A DNA stretch of 64,000 nucleotides, taken from positions 1 to 64,000 of the forward strand of contig JBMONF010000025.1 of the NCBI GenBank assembly GCA_049323455.1, written 5' to 3'. Below, in pieces: positions 8,654-16,598 of this stretch. The position numbers and the translations under genes were made by a program. The first letter of the stretch is position 1; every line of letters starts with the position of its first letter. Source of the DNA: Hypericibacter sp049323455 (GTDB taxonomy: Bacteria > Pseudomonadota > Alphaproteobacteria > Dongiales > Dongiaceae). The notes below the pieces were generated by a model. The model was given only the letters and a program-made list of their open reading frames with translations, did not search any database and had not been told where the DNA came from.

Positions 8654-8851
8654 ATGGACGGCTCGGTTCATCAGGTTCGCAAGCTGCGCGAGAGAGCGGC
8701 GCGCTGGCGCGATCTCGCTGGCGGCGCGCTGCCCTTCGACGTGACCCGTCAGATTGTCGCGGCGGCGGAAGAAGCCGAGGCCGAGGCGGCCGGGCTCGAG
8801 GCGCGGATCGAGACTGCCTATCGCAAAGTGGATCGCCGCAACGCGGCGTAG
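8654..8851 (+). CDS. Small charged helical protein
   Basis: The frame gives 65 residues from ATG 8654, which has GGGAG 8 bases upstream; an earlier ATG at 8624 would add ten residues but lacks a ribosome site. The product is helical with heptad-like Ala/Glu/Arg spacing (VRKLRERAARWRDLAGG, then AAEEAEAEAAGLEARIETAYRKV). Proteins of this size and pattern are frequent singletons in alphaproteobacteria. Function unknown. Upstream, 8377-8653 contains an inverted repeat (CAAATT at 8541, AATTTG near 8563) but nothing identifiable. Confidence 0.5.
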   Translation: MDGSVHQVRKLRERAARWRDLAGGALPFDVTRQIVAAAEEAEAEAAGLEARIETAYRKVDRRNAA

Positions 8852-8879
8852 ACATCTTCAGCCCCATTCGACGCACATC

Positions 8880-8966
8880 CCCCTCACCCAGCTTCGGGTA
8901 GGCTCGGCTCTCGCCTCGCCAACCCTTCGCAACCCTCTCCCCCAACGAGTTGGGGGAGAGGGAAGG
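8880..8966. repeat. Palindromic intergenic repeat (CTCTCCCCCAAC/GTTGGGGGAGAG)
   Basis: A hairpin with arms CCTCTCCCCCAAC and GTTGGGGGAGAGG, preceded by CACCCAGCTTCGGGTAGG, sits between convergent genes. It belongs to the same family as 1478-1648 and 29530-29665 and probably ends transcription from both sides. Confidence 0.65.
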
Positions 8967-9024
8967 GAGAGCGGGCATCGACCTTCTCGCCATCGAGATC
9001 GTCGGGTCGAGTTGGTCGCCGAGA

Positions 9025-10077
9025 TCACGTCGCCTTCACGCTCGCGGGCTTGAATTCTCCCTTGTAGGCGGTCGAAGTCCGCTCGGGCCGGACCGGGATG
9101 CCGTCCTCGCCATAATAGCGTAAGACCGCCTCGTGCACGGGCCGCGCACCCGGCAGCTTCAGCCACAGCCGCAGCAGATGGCGGCGCCTGGCCGGCAAGG
9201 CGTGATCCTCGAACGCGGTGCGCGCATGCAGCAGCATGTAGTTGTTGAGGAAATAGGCGTCGCCCGGCTCGAGCGCGAATTCGATGGCGAATTCCGGGTC
9301 CTGCGCCAGCCGGTCGAACTCGTCGAGCGCGGCGCGCTCGAGCGGCGTATAGGCGCAAGCCGGATCGGCCTCGGCCGCCATGTCGGCGCGCTCGCGCAGG
9401 TGGCAGACGCTCAAGACGCCGTCCGTCCAGGACAGGACCGGGATGCGGTAGGCCGTGATGGGCGGCTCGCCCGGCGCCTCCTCGCCGAACCAGTGATGGG
9501 CGAAGCCGCGATAGAGCGGCGCCAGATAGTCCGGGTGGCGCTCCAGAAGCGCGTTGTAGAGGCTATAGCCTGAAACGAGGCGCGAGCGCCCGCCCGATTT
9601 GGCCTGGCGCAGGCAGAGCATGGCCACGACGTCGTCGCAATCGGTGTGGGGCGTGAGCTCCACGCTGCTCTTGTAGCCGCGCTCGAGCTCGCCGGGCTTG
9701 GAATTGTCGATCACGTGCCCGAGCCGGTCGCCGAGCGGGCTTTGCACCACCGGGCGCCCCAGGAGCCGGCCCAGCCCCGAGAAGAAGGTGCCGAGCGCCG
9801 TTTCCGGCACGCGGCCGACCGGGAATCCCCGCACCACCACGAAGCCGCGGCCCTCCAGCAGCTCGCGGCGCAGGCGGCCCGTGAGCGCCTGCAGGGCGGG
9901 CGCGCCCACATGGCGCCTGCCCACCGCGCTTTCCGAGACGCCGTCGCGCGAGATCCGCTCGATCGCGGCGTCGATCGCCGCGCGCTCGGCGTCCGTCAGC
10001 GCGATCGTGAAGCGATCCTTCGCAGGATAGTCCGCCGCCTTCCAGGCGCCGGGACCGGTGATCGGGCCGCCATGCAT
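9025..10077 (-). CDS. TauD/TfdA-family Fe(II)/2-oxoglutarate dioxygenase
   Basis: This 350-residue protein carries the iron-binding facial triad of the TauD fold: H144 and D146 in TPHTDCDDVV, and the distal H284 in NYMLLHARTAFED. A downstream arginine (RRHLLRLWLK) should bind the 2-oxoglutarate carboxylate. The family hydroxylates small organic acids, sulfonates, amino acids or betaines. A gamma-butyrobetaine-like or taurine-like substrate cannot be read from sequence. It stands alone on the reverse strand. The start at 10077 is the only ATG before the conserved N-terminal region. Confidence 0.88.
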   Translation of the reverse strand: MHGGPITGPGAWKAADYPAKDRFTIALTDAERAAIDAAIERISRDGVSESAVGRRHVGAPALQALTGRLRRELLEGRGFVVVRGFPVGRVPETALGTFFSGLGRLLGRPVVQSPLGDRLGHVIDNSKPGELERGYKSSVELTPHTDCDDVVAMLCLRQAKSGGRSRLVSGYSLYNALLERHPDYLAPLYRGFAHHWFGEEAPGEPPITAYRIPVLSWTDGVLSVCHLRERADMAAEADPACAYTPLERAALDEFDRLAQDPEFAIEFALEPGDAYFLNNYMLLHARTAFEDHALPARRRHLLRLWLKLPGARPVHEAVLRYYGEDGIPVRPERTSTAYKGEFKPASVKAT

Positions 10078-10393
10078 GGGGCTTGCTCCTCATGCGCGGA
10101 TTTGGATCGAAAGAGAAGCCTAGAGTCGATTCCGATCGGGTGGAACACCCTTTCGTCGCCCCCGCGAAAGCGCCGGGGCACGCACATAACGGCCTTCCTT
10201 ATTCGTCGTCCCAGACGCTAGGCGAGCCAAAGCCCCAAAGGGCTTGACCCTTTGGGGCTTTGGGATTGCGAGCCTTGCGATCTGGGACCCATGGCCACAC
10301 CAAGCTCGGCATTGGCATGGGTCCCGGGTCGCGCGGCTTCGCCGCTTGCCCGGGACGACGAGAGATATTGGCACTGGTGTCGGTGCCGCCGCC
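10078..10393. repeat. Gene-free spacer holding a MITE fragment and a run of strong hairpins
   Basis: A fragment with the MITE end (CTAGAGTCGATTCC from 10120, then the CCCCCGCGAAAG core) occupies about 10120-10180. Then come three palindromes. The first is a 16-bp perfect hairpin with arms CCAAAGCCCCAAAGGG and CCCTTTGGGGCTTTGG (10227-10263), inside longer arms starting TCCCAGACGC and ending ATCTGGGA (10209-10288). The second is GGGACCCATG/CATGGGTCCC (10285-10326). The third is GTCCCGGG/CCCGGGAC (about 10321-10358). No gene was found. Confidence 0.75.
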
Positions 10394-10858
10394 TTACCGC
10401 CGCGCCTGGAAGAAGCGCTTGAGGAGCTGACCCGCCTCGCGCTCGCCGATGCCGCCATAGATCTCGGGGCGATGATGGCAGGTCGGCTGCGCGAACACGC
10501 GCGCGCCATGCTCGACCCCGCCGCCCTTGGGATCGTAGGCGCCGAAATAGAGCCGGCGGATGCGCGCGAAGGCCATCGCCTGCGCGCACATGGCGCAAGG
10601 CTCGAGCGTGACATAGAGATCGCAACCCTCGAGCCGCGGCACGCCCAGGGCCTTGGCCGCCGCACGCAGCACGATCAGCTCGGCATGCGCGGTCGGGTCG
10701 GCCTCGGCCTCGACCGCGTTGCCGGCCTTGGCCAGCACGCGGCCCGTCGCCGCTTCGATCACCACGGCACCCACCGGCACCTCGCCGCGCGCCCCCGCGG
10801 CGGCGGCTTCGGCCAGCGCCAAGGTCATGGGATCGGGCTTGCGGTCGGTGAAGGCCAT
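10394..10858 (-). CDS. tadA: tRNA-specific adenosine deaminase
   Basis: This 154-residue zinc deaminase converts A34 to inosine in tRNA-Arg(ACG). The catalytic zinc site is complete: H58 and the proton-shuttle E60 in TAHAEL, then C88 and C91 in EPCAMC. The N-terminal VPVGAVVI and the length fit TadA rather than cytosine deaminase. The start was placed at 10858 (MAFTDRKPDPM); the longer open frame to 11443 is antisense noise across the IS-like remnant. An inner ATG at MTLALAE is also possible. Downstream lies the hairpin array at 10209-10371, a probable transcription end. Confidence 0.93.
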   Translation of the reverse strand: MAFTDRKPDPMTLALAEAAAAGARGEVPVGAVVIEAATGRVLAKAGNAVEAEADPTAHAELIVLRAAAKALGVPRLEGCDLYVTLEPCAMCAQAMAFARIRRLYFGAYDPKGGGVEHGARVFAQPTCHHRPEIYGGIGEREAGQLLKRFFQARR

Positions 10859-10953
10859 GATGGGCGGGAGAGAAGCCTCGCCGGTGAGCGATCTGTCAAG
10901 CGGGGCGCATACCAGGCAAGGGGCGACCATCGGCGCTGGCGAGCGTCGTGACC

Positions 10954-11007
10954 TGTTACCCCTGTTGCCGGTCTGAACCACGGCTCTATCCGAGCACATG
11001 GGTAACA
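10954..11007. mobile_element. Possible insertion-sequence end fragment
   Basis: TGTTACCC (10954-10961) and GGGTAACA (11000-11007) bound a 54-bp segment. I associate this pattern with end regions of some transposable elements, but no transposase frame is present. It lies directly before the damaged DUF2189 gene and may mark the event that damaged it. The assignment is tentative. Confidence 0.3.
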
Positions 11008-11035
11008 CATTTTCAGCCTTTGGGAGTTGGGCCTG

Positions 11036-11335
11036 ATGCTGGTGGCGCTCTTCCTGCTCTGGCTCATCGCGGCCTGGATCATCTACGCCGTGACGCTCGA
11101 GCCCGAAGCGCCGGCCTCGCCCGCCGCGTTCCTCAACGACCTGTTCGCGACGGGTGCCGGCTGGGCCATGATCGCCGTCGGCTGCGGCGTCGGGTTCCTG
11201 TTCGCGCTGCTGGCGATGGCGATCAGCGTGGTGTCGTTCCCGCTGCTGCTCGACAGGGATGTCGGGCTCGGCGTCGTCATGCCCGTGCTGGGCCACGCCA
11301 CCTGGCATCTCTATCGCGAGGTGGCGGAGCGGTGA
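11036..11335 (+). pseudogene. DUF2189 membrane protein remnant
   Basis: The 99-residue frame aligns to the last half of the full-length DUF2189 protein at 59084. MGLMLVALFLLWLIAA matches MGLVLTLFLLAWVRVA. Both share AISVVS followed by a VDRD/LDRD turn, and both end LGHATWH-YR. The roughly 140 N-terminal residues are absent. About 35-40 residues between DRDVG and VMPVLGHATWH, which hold a transmembrane helix in the paralogue, are also missing. It keeps an open frame but two or three hydrophobic segments only. It may still be made as a short membrane protein, yet the double loss makes decay the simpler reading. Confidence 0.6.
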
Positions 11336-11536
11336 GCGCGCAAGCGCCGGCGGCTCGGGGCCGCAGGTTCGGGCCCGCCGGCGCGCCGCGCTAGCCGGTT
11401 GATAGCCTCGTCTGCACCGGCTCCACCCTGTCGGCAGGTCCATTGGCGCACGGGATCGGCGGCCAATGGAGGATGGCGCGCTTTCGCCCCATCCCCTAAT
11501 CTTCGGGGCGCTTCATCACCGGAGAACCCGCTTCCC

Positions 11537-12439
11537 ATGATTCCGACCCTGCCGCTCCCCGACCGCGCCGTGCTGCTCGATGGCGGCATGGGCCGCGAGC
11601 TCAGAATGCGCGGCGTGCCGATCCTCGACACCATCTGGTCGGCGAACGGGCTGATCGTGGCGCCCGAGGTCGTGCGCCAGGTCCATCTCGACTACATCGA
11701 GGCGGGGGCCGAGATCGTCACCACCAACAGCTACGGCATCATCCGCACCGAGCTCGCCAAGGAGGGGATCGAGCACCGCTTCGCCGAGCTCAACCGGATG
11801 GCGGGCGCGCTCGCCCGGGAGGCGCGCGAGCGGAGCGGCCGCAAGGCCTTCATCGCCGGCTCGCTCCCGCCGCTCCGGGGCAGCTACCGGCCGGACCTGG
11901 TGGGGCCCTTCGAGGAGATCGAGCCGCTCTACGAGGAGCAGGCCAATCTGCTGGCGCCCTTCTGCGACCTGATACTGTGCGAGACCATGTCGAGCGCCGC
12001 CGAAGCCGTCGCCGCCGCCACGGCTGCGGCCAAGACGGGCCTGCCCGTGTGGGTGAGCTGGACGCTGCACGAGGACAATTCGGGGCGGTTGCGCTCGGGC
12101 GAGAGCGTGAGCGAGGCGGCCAAGGCGATCGCCCATCTCCCCGTGTCGGCCTTCCTGGTCAATTGCTGCGCGCCCGAGAGCATCGCGGCCGCCATGCCGG
12201 AGCTGGCGCGGCTGCCGGCGCCCGTGGGCGGCTATGCCAACGCCTTCAAGCCGATGCCCGAGGATTGGGTGATGGAGGAGGACGGGCTCCTCCCCTTGCG
12301 CGACGATCTGGACCCCGAGGCTTACGCGCATCACGCCCATCATTGGCATGAGGCCGGTGCCCGCATCCTGGGCGGCTGCTGCGGCACGAGGCCCGCCCAT
12401 ATCGCGCGGCTCAGGGCGATGCTGGAGGCTCGCCCATGA
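11537..12439 (+). CDS. Homocysteine S-methyltransferase family protein
   Basis: This 300-residue barrel has the N-terminal signature LLDGGMGRELRMRG and the zinc-binding cysteines of the family: C210/C211 in FLVNCCAPES and C281/C282 in ILGGCCGTRPAHI. Family members move a methyl group from S-methylmethionine, betaine or similar donors to homocysteine to give methionine. The donor here is not evident. The start at 11537 is the ATG immediately before the conserved region; the open frame extends to 11399 but lacks conservation. It overlaps the following amidotransferase gene by 4 bases (ATGA), so the two are co-translated. Confidence 0.9.
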   Translation: MIPTLPLPDRAVLLDGGMGRELRMRGVPILDTIWSANGLIVAPEVVRQVHLDYIEAGAEIVTTNSYGIIRTELAKEGIEHRFAELNRMAGALAREARERSGRKAFIAGSLPPLRGSYRPDLVGPFEEIEPLYEEQANLLAPFCDLILCETMSSAAEAVAAATAAAKTGLPVWVSWTLHEDNSGRLRSGESVSEAAKAIAHLPVSAFLVNCCAPESIAAAMPELARLPAPVGGYANAFKPMPEDWVMEEDGLLPLRDDLDPEAYAHHAHHWHEAGARILGGCCGTRPAHIARLRAMLEARP

Positions 12440-13161
12440 ACCCCGCCGCCAAGACGCGCCCCACCATCGCCGTCACGCTCGATTCCGAGGAGCCGGGCGG
12501 CTACTCGAAGCTGCCCTGGTACGCGATCCGGCAGAACTATTGCGACGCGGTGGTGAAGGCCGGCGGCCTGCCGATCCTGCTGCCGCACGAGACGGAGCAG
12601 GTCGAGGACTATCTCGGCCGCATCGACGGGCTGCTCGTGACCGGCGGCGCCTTCGACATCGACCCCTCGCTCTTCGGCGCGGCCGAGCGCCATCCCACCG
12701 TCAAGCTCAAGGCGCGGCGCACCGACTTCGAATGGAAGATCACGGCCGAGGCGGTCAAGCGCGACCTGCCGGTGCTCGGCATCTGCGGCGGCCAGCAGCT
12801 TCTCAACGTCGTGCTGGGCGGCACGCTGATCCAGCACATCCCGGCCGAGGTCAGGAACCCGCTTGCGCACGAGCAGCCCAACCCGCGCACCGAACCCGGC
12901 CACAAGGTCCGGCTGGTCGAGGCCACGCTGCTCCATCGCATCTGCGGCGTGGCCGAGCTTTCCGTCAACAGCGCGCATCACCAGGCCGCCAAGGCCGTGG
13001 GCCCCGGTATCGTCGTCAACGCCCTGGCCGAGGACGGCGTGATCGAGGGCATCGAGGATCCGCGCCGGCGCTTCGTGCTGGGCGTGCAGTGGCATCCCGA
13101 ATACTCCATCAGCGCCGGCGACGATCTGATCTTCGAGGCCTTCGTCGCCGCCTGCCGGTGA
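12436..13161 (+). CDS. Class I glutamine amidotransferase-like hydrolase (PuuD-like, peptidase C26)
   Basis: This 241-residue protein has the nucleophile C117 in LGICGGQQLLN and the triad partners H220 and E222 in GVQWHPEY. The N-terminal PTIAVTLD and the YSKLPWYAIRQNYCDAV segment fit the gamma-glutamyl-GABA hydrolase group, which frees GABA in the PuuABCD putrescine route. Translational coupling to a homocysteine methyltransferase is not the usual puu context, so the substrate may be another gamma-glutamyl compound. A PuuB-like oxidase lies 4 kb upstream on the same strand. Confidence 0.87.
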   Translation: MNPAAKTRPTIAVTLDSEEPGGYSKLPWYAIRQNYCDAVVKAGGLPILLPHETEQVEDYLGRIDGLLVTGGAFDIDPSLFGAAERHPTVKLKARRTDFEWKITAEAVKRDLPVLGICGGQQLLNVVLGGTLIQHIPAEVRNPLAHEQPNPRTEPGHKVRLVEATLLHRICGVAELSVNSAHHQAAKAVGPGIVVNALAEDGVIEGIEDPRRRFVLGVQWHPEYSISAGDDLIFEAFVAACR

Positions 13162-13190
13162 GGCCAGAGCGCGGATGGCGCATATAGAAT

Positions 13191-13375
13191 CCTTCCTCTC
13201 CCCCTCCCGAACTTGGGAGGGGGAGAGGTGCAGGTGAGGGGGAGGCGCTTCGGCGGCTCTGCGATTCCGAAGGACAAGCGCAATTGATTTCGATCGAGTT
13301 TTCGGCGATGCCCCCTCACCCTCCCGCCGCTCGCGCGGCGAGGCCCACCCTCTCCCCCGTTCCGGGGGCGAGGGG
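13191..13375. repeat. Palindromic intergenic repeat cluster
   Basis: Hairpins of the Pu/Py family fill the gap, including CTCTCCCCCTCCC-gaactt-GGGAGGGGGAGAG and CCGCTCGCGCGG. They follow the amidotransferase gene and probably separate it from the pseudouridine synthase transcript. Confidence 0.65.
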
Positions 13376-13393
13376 TATTCTTTTCGAGCATCG

Positions 13394-14251
13394 ATGACCA
13401 GCGCGTCTCCATCCGAGAAAGGCGAGCGCATCGCCAAGCGGCTGGCGCGCGCCGGGCTCTGCTCGCGCCGCGACGCCGAGCGCTGGATCGCCGAAGGCCG
13501 CGTCGCGGTCGATGGCGAGACGCTCACGAGCCCGGCCGTCAACGTCACCGAGCGCTCGCGCATCACGGTCGACGGCAAGCCGATCCCGGAGAAGGCGCCG
13601 ACCCGGCTCTGGCGCTATCACAAGCCGCGCGGGCTCCTGACCACCACGCACGATCCGCAAGGCCGGCCCACCATCTTCGACGCGCTGCCGCCCGAACTGC
13701 CGCGCGTGGTCACGGTGGGGCGGCTCGACCTCAACTCGGAAGGGCTCCTGCTCCTCACCAACGACGGCGAGCTGGCGCGAAGGCTGGAGCTGCCGGCGAC
13801 GGGCTGGACCCGGCGCTACCGCGTGCGCGTCAAGAGCGATGTCGATCAGGCCAGGCTCGACAGGCTTGCCGAGGGCCTCACCATCGAGGGTATCCGCTAC
13901 GGGCCCGTGCGCGCCCGGCTCGACCGCCAGAAGGGCGACAATGCCTGGATCACCATGGCGCTCGCCGAAGGCAAGAACCGCGAGGTGCGCCGCGTCTGCG
14001 AGCATCTGGGCTGGCCGGTGAGCCGGCTCATCCGTCTCGCCTATGGGCCATTCCAGCTCGGCCATCTCGAGCGCGGCGCGGTCGAGGAGGTGCCGGCGCG
14101 CGTGCTCAAGGAGCAGTTGGGGCTCGCCCGCGGGCGCAAGCCCGAAGGCGAGCGCGCGGCCGAACCTGGGCGCGCAGGTCGCAAGCGCGAGGCGCGCCAC
14201 CGGCCGCACACACCCGATAAGAGCCATGCGCATCGTCGGCGGCCGTCATAG
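13394..14251 (+). CDS. rluB: RsuA/RluB-family pseudouridine synthase
   Basis: This 285-residue protein starts with an S4 RNA-binding domain (RIAKRLARAGLCSRRDAERWIAEGRVAVDG, about residues 12-41), followed by the pseudouridine synthase domain with the catalytic aspartate D112 in GRLDLNSEG. Length and the KPRGLLTT motif fit RluB-like enzymes that modify 23S rRNA near U2605. RluE/RsuA-like alternatives are less likely because they lack this S4-domain arrangement or length. A basic tail (KREARHRPHTPDKSHAHRRR) is species-variable. The last 26 bases overlap rsmD in another frame, a conserved pairing of two rRNA-modifying enzymes. Confidence 0.9.
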   Translation: MTSASPSEKGERIAKRLARAGLCSRRDAERWIAEGRVAVDGETLTSPAVNVTERSRITVDGKPIPEKAPTRLWRYHKPRGLLTTTHDPQGRPTIFDALPPELPRVVTVGRLDLNSEGLLLLTNDGELARRLELPATGWTRRYRVRVKSDVDQARLDRLAEGLTIEGIRYGPVRARLDRQKGDNAWITMALAEGKNREVRRVCEHLGWPVSRLIRLAYGPFQLGHLERGAVEEVPARVLKEQLGLARGRKPEGERAAEPGRAGRKREARHRPHTPDKSHAHRRRPS

Positions 14252-14813
14252 GGGCCGCGCGCTAGCAGCACCGGCCGGCAGCGCCATCCGCCCGACGTCG
14301 GACCGCGCGCGCGAATCGCTCTTCAACATCCTGGAGCATGGCGCGCCGGCCAAGGCGGGCCTGGTCTTGCGCGGCTCGACCGTGCTCGACGCCTTCTGCG
14401 GCACCGGTGCCTTGGCGCTCGAAGCGCTCTCGCGCGGCGCCGAGCGCGCATTCCTCCTCGACCGCGATCCCGCCGCCATCGCTTGCGCGCGCGGCAACGC
14501 CCTCAAGCTCGGCGAGATCGCCCGCGTCACCTTGCGCCAAAGCGATGCGACGCGCCCCGGCCCGGCACCGGCCGCCGCCACGCTCGCCTTTCTCGATCCG
14601 CCCTATGGCAGCGCGCTCGCGGGGCCGGCGCTGGCGGCGCTCGCGCGCGAAGGCTGGCTCGCCGACGGCGCGGTCGTGGTGGTGGAGACAGCGATCCGCG
14701 AGGACCTGGCGCCGCCGCCCGGCTTCGTGCTGCTCGACGAGCGGCGCTACGGCAAGGCCAAGCTCGGCTTCTTCATTTGGCGCGCGCCCGCCGGCAGCAC
14801 CTCACGCGCCTGA
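14226..14813 (+). CDS. rsmD: 16S rRNA (guanine(966)-N2)-methyltransferase
   Basis: This 195-residue Rossmann methyltransferase begins MRIVGGRHRGRALAAP, typical of RsmD, then IRPTSDRARESLFNIL. The S-adenosylmethionine site is seen in VLDAFCGTGALALEALSRGA (about residues 54-73), and the catalytic LDPPYGSAL lies near 121-129. It methylates G966 of 16S rRNA during 30S assembly. The start at 14226 was chosen because the conserved N-terminus begins there. The overlap with the preceding pseudouridine synthase indicates one transcript. Confidence 0.95.
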   Translation: MRIVGGRHRGRALAAPAGSAIRPTSDRARESLFNILEHGAPAKAGLVLRGSTVLDAFCGTGALALEALSRGAERAFLLDRDPAAIACARGNALKLGEIARVTLRQSDATRPGPAPAAATLAFLDPPYGSALAGPALAALAREGWLADGAVVVVETAIREDLAPPPGFVLLDERRYGKAKLGFFIWRAPAGSTSRA

Positions 14814-14862
14814 GACCGGGCCCCGTTCCATTCGCCGCCTGCAGGGTTGATCGATGGCGCGG

Positions 14863-14883
14863 TCTCGCATACCGTATACGAGA
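14863..14883. promoter_or_regulatory. Palindromic operator candidate upstream of gntR
   Basis: TCTCG and CGAGA arms flank a central CATACCGTATA. The palindromic site is centred 35 bases before the GntR start. GTATAC-type half-sites are common for FCD-type GntR regulators, so autoregulation is a reasonable inference. Confidence 0.5.
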
Positions 14884-14907
14884 TCACGGGATTAACGCGG
14901 GGGCTCC

Positions 14908-15642
14908 ATGGAACGCTTGGCGGTTTCCTTGCCGCTCGCCGACCGCGTCTATCGCGCGATCCTCGATGCGATTTGCGAAGGCGATCTGGCAGCGGGCCGG
15001 CGTGTGACCCAGGACGAGCTGGCCCAGCATCTCGATGTCTCGCGTCAGCCGGTGCTGCAAGCGCTGTTGCTCTTGAAGGCGCAGGGCTTCCTGCGCGACA
15101 GCGGCCGGCGCGGCGTGATCGTTTCCTCGCTCGAGCCCGAGTTCGTTGCCCATCTCTATGAAGTGCGCAGCGCGCTCGACGGTGCCGCCTGCCGCGCGGC
15201 CGCATCGCGCGGGCAGGCCGAAGCGCGGCTATGGGGCCCGAAGCTGATCGAGGATGGACGCAAGGCCGTCGATTCCGGTTCGGTGCGCGACATGATCGCG
15301 GCCGACATGCGCTTCCACCTCTTTCTCCACGAGCTCTCCGGCAATCCCCTGATCGCCGAGACGGCGGCGCTGCACTGGCAGCATATCCGGCGCGTCATGG
15401 GCAGTTATCTCCGCCGCTATCGCGCGCGTCATGCCATCTGGGACGAGCATGCCGCGATCTTGGAGGCCGTCACCCGCGGCAACGAGGCCGAAGCCGAGCG
15501 CCTGGCGCGCCGCCATGCCGAAGCCGCCGTCGCCAACCTTCTCGAATTGATCGAAGCCGAAAGCGCTTCGCCCGAACGCCGGCACACCCTAGCCAGGGGC
15601 GACAAGACCGGCCCAACCCGCCGTCGGAGGAACGCCAGATGA
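14908..15642 (+). CDS. GntR-family transcription regulator, FadR/FCD subfamily
   Basis: This 244-residue regulator has a winged helix-turn-helix at about residues 8-72 (the VTQDELAQHLDVSRQPVLQAL recognition region) and a C-terminal FCD ligand domain (YEVRSALDGAACRAAA to the end). The FCD domain usually binds an organic acid through a metal site. It overlaps the dioxygenase gene by 4 bases (ATGA), and a palindrome lies just ahead of its start. It very likely controls the following catabolic genes and itself, with an oxidisable small acid as inducer. Confidence 0.9.
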   Translation: MERLAVSLPLADRVYRAILDAICEGDLAAGRRVTQDELAQHLDVSRQPVLQALLLLKAQGFLRDSGRRGVIVSSLEPEFVAHLYEVRSALDGAACRAAASRGQAEARLWGPKLIEDGRKAVDSGSVRDMIAADMRFHLFLHELSGNPLIAETAALHWQHIRRVMGSYLRRYRARHAIWDEHAAILEAVTRGNEAEAERLARRHAEAAVANLLELIEAESASPERRHTLARGDKTGPTRRRRNAR

Positions 15643-16445
15643 AGCTCACGCCCGCCCAGATCGCCGCGTTCGAGGAGCAGGGCTATCTCTTCATCCCGCG
15701 CTGCTTCTCGGGCCCGGAGATGGCGCTCTTGACCGGCGAATTGCCCGGCATCTTCGCTGAAGAGCGCGAGGAGGTGATCCGCGAGAAGGGCTCCGCGGCC
15801 CCGCGCAGCGCCTTCTATGTGCAGACCTGGAACCCGGTCTTCGCCCTGGTGGCGCGCCATCCCCGCCTGGTCGAGCCCGGCACGCAGCTCCTGGGCTCCG
15901 ACAAGCTCTACATGCACCAGTTCAAGATCAACGCCAAGGCCGCCTTCGACGGCGCCGTGTGGCAATGGCACCAGGATTACGCCACCTGGCACAACGACGA
16001 CGACATGCCGACGGCGCGCGCGATGAACATCGCCCTCTTCCTCGCCGAGGCGAACGAGTTCAACGGGCCCCTGATGTTCATCCCCAAGAGCCACCGCAAG
16101 GGCCGGCTCGAGGCGGGCCACGACGTCACCACGACGAGCTATCCGCTCTGGACCATCGACAACGCGACCATCGCGCGGCTGGTCGAGGAAGGCGGCATCG
16201 TGGCGCCCAAGGGCCCCGCCGGATCGATCCTGCTCTTCCACGGCAATCTGGTCCACGCCTCGGGCTCGAACCTGACGCCCTGGTCGCGCTGGATCCTCTA
16301 TCTCTCGCTCAACCGCTGCGACAACGCCATCCGCCGCTTCAAGCGGCCGACCTGGATCGCCAACCGCGACTTCACGCCGATCGAGATGCTGCCGGACGAT
16401 TGCCTGATCGAGTACGCGAAGAACCGCAGCACCGCGGCGGCGTAA
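15639..16445 (+). CDS. Phytanoyl-CoA dioxygenase family enzyme, ectoine-hydroxylase-like
   Basis: This 268-residue Fe(II)/2-oxoglutarate oxygenase has its iron ligands in WQWHQDYATWH (H111, D113) and LVHASGSN (H206). The stretch from the HxD motif through DDDMPTARAMN and FNGPLMFIPKSH closely parallels the signature of ectoine 5-hydroxylase. No ectA/B/C genes are present, so another substrate, such as a betaine, proline or sugar-acid compound, is as likely. Its start overlaps the stop of the GntR gene, and a SAF-domain oxidoreductase follows after a MITE-like repeat. Confidence 0.85.
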   Translation: MKLTPAQIAAFEEQGYLFIPRCFSGPEMALLTGELPGIFAEEREEVIREKGSAAPRSAFYVQTWNPVFALVARHPRLVEPGTQLLGSDKLYMHQFKINAKAAFDGAVWQWHQDYATWHNDDDMPTARAMNIALFLAEANEFNGPLMFIPKSHRKGRLEAGHDVTTTSYPLWTIDNATIARLVEEGGIVAPKGPAGSILLFHGNLVHASGSNLTPWSRWILYLSLNRCDNAIRRFKRPTWIANRDFTPIEMLPDDCLIEYAKNRSTAAA

Positions 16446-16583
16446 ATCGGATTTCGATGAGGTGGAACCGTTTTCTCGTTCGTCGTTGCCGGGCTTGACC
16501 CGGCAATCCATGACATGGACCCCCGGGTCAAGCCCGGAGGTGACTCGGAGAGAAACGATCCCATCCGAGCGAAATTGGCTCCA
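16442..16583. repeat. MITE-like palindromic element with GGGCTTGACCCGG core
   Basis: The core hairpins are TTGCCGGG-cttga-CCCGGCAA and CCCCCGGG-tcaag-CCCGGAGG (about 16485-16543). The outer arms, TAAATCGGATTTCGATGAGG on the left and CGAGCGAAATTGGCTCCA on the right, resemble the ends of the elements at 6909 and 27862. It starts at the stop codon region of the dioxygenase gene. The core is shared with 20323-20385. Confidence 0.7.
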
Positions 16584-16598
16584 AGGGAGAGCACCCCC

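Noticed and set aside
1478..13375. CRISPR array from the repeated palindromes
   Set aside because: Copies are dispersed between genes, differ in sequence and have no regular spacers; no cas genes are present.
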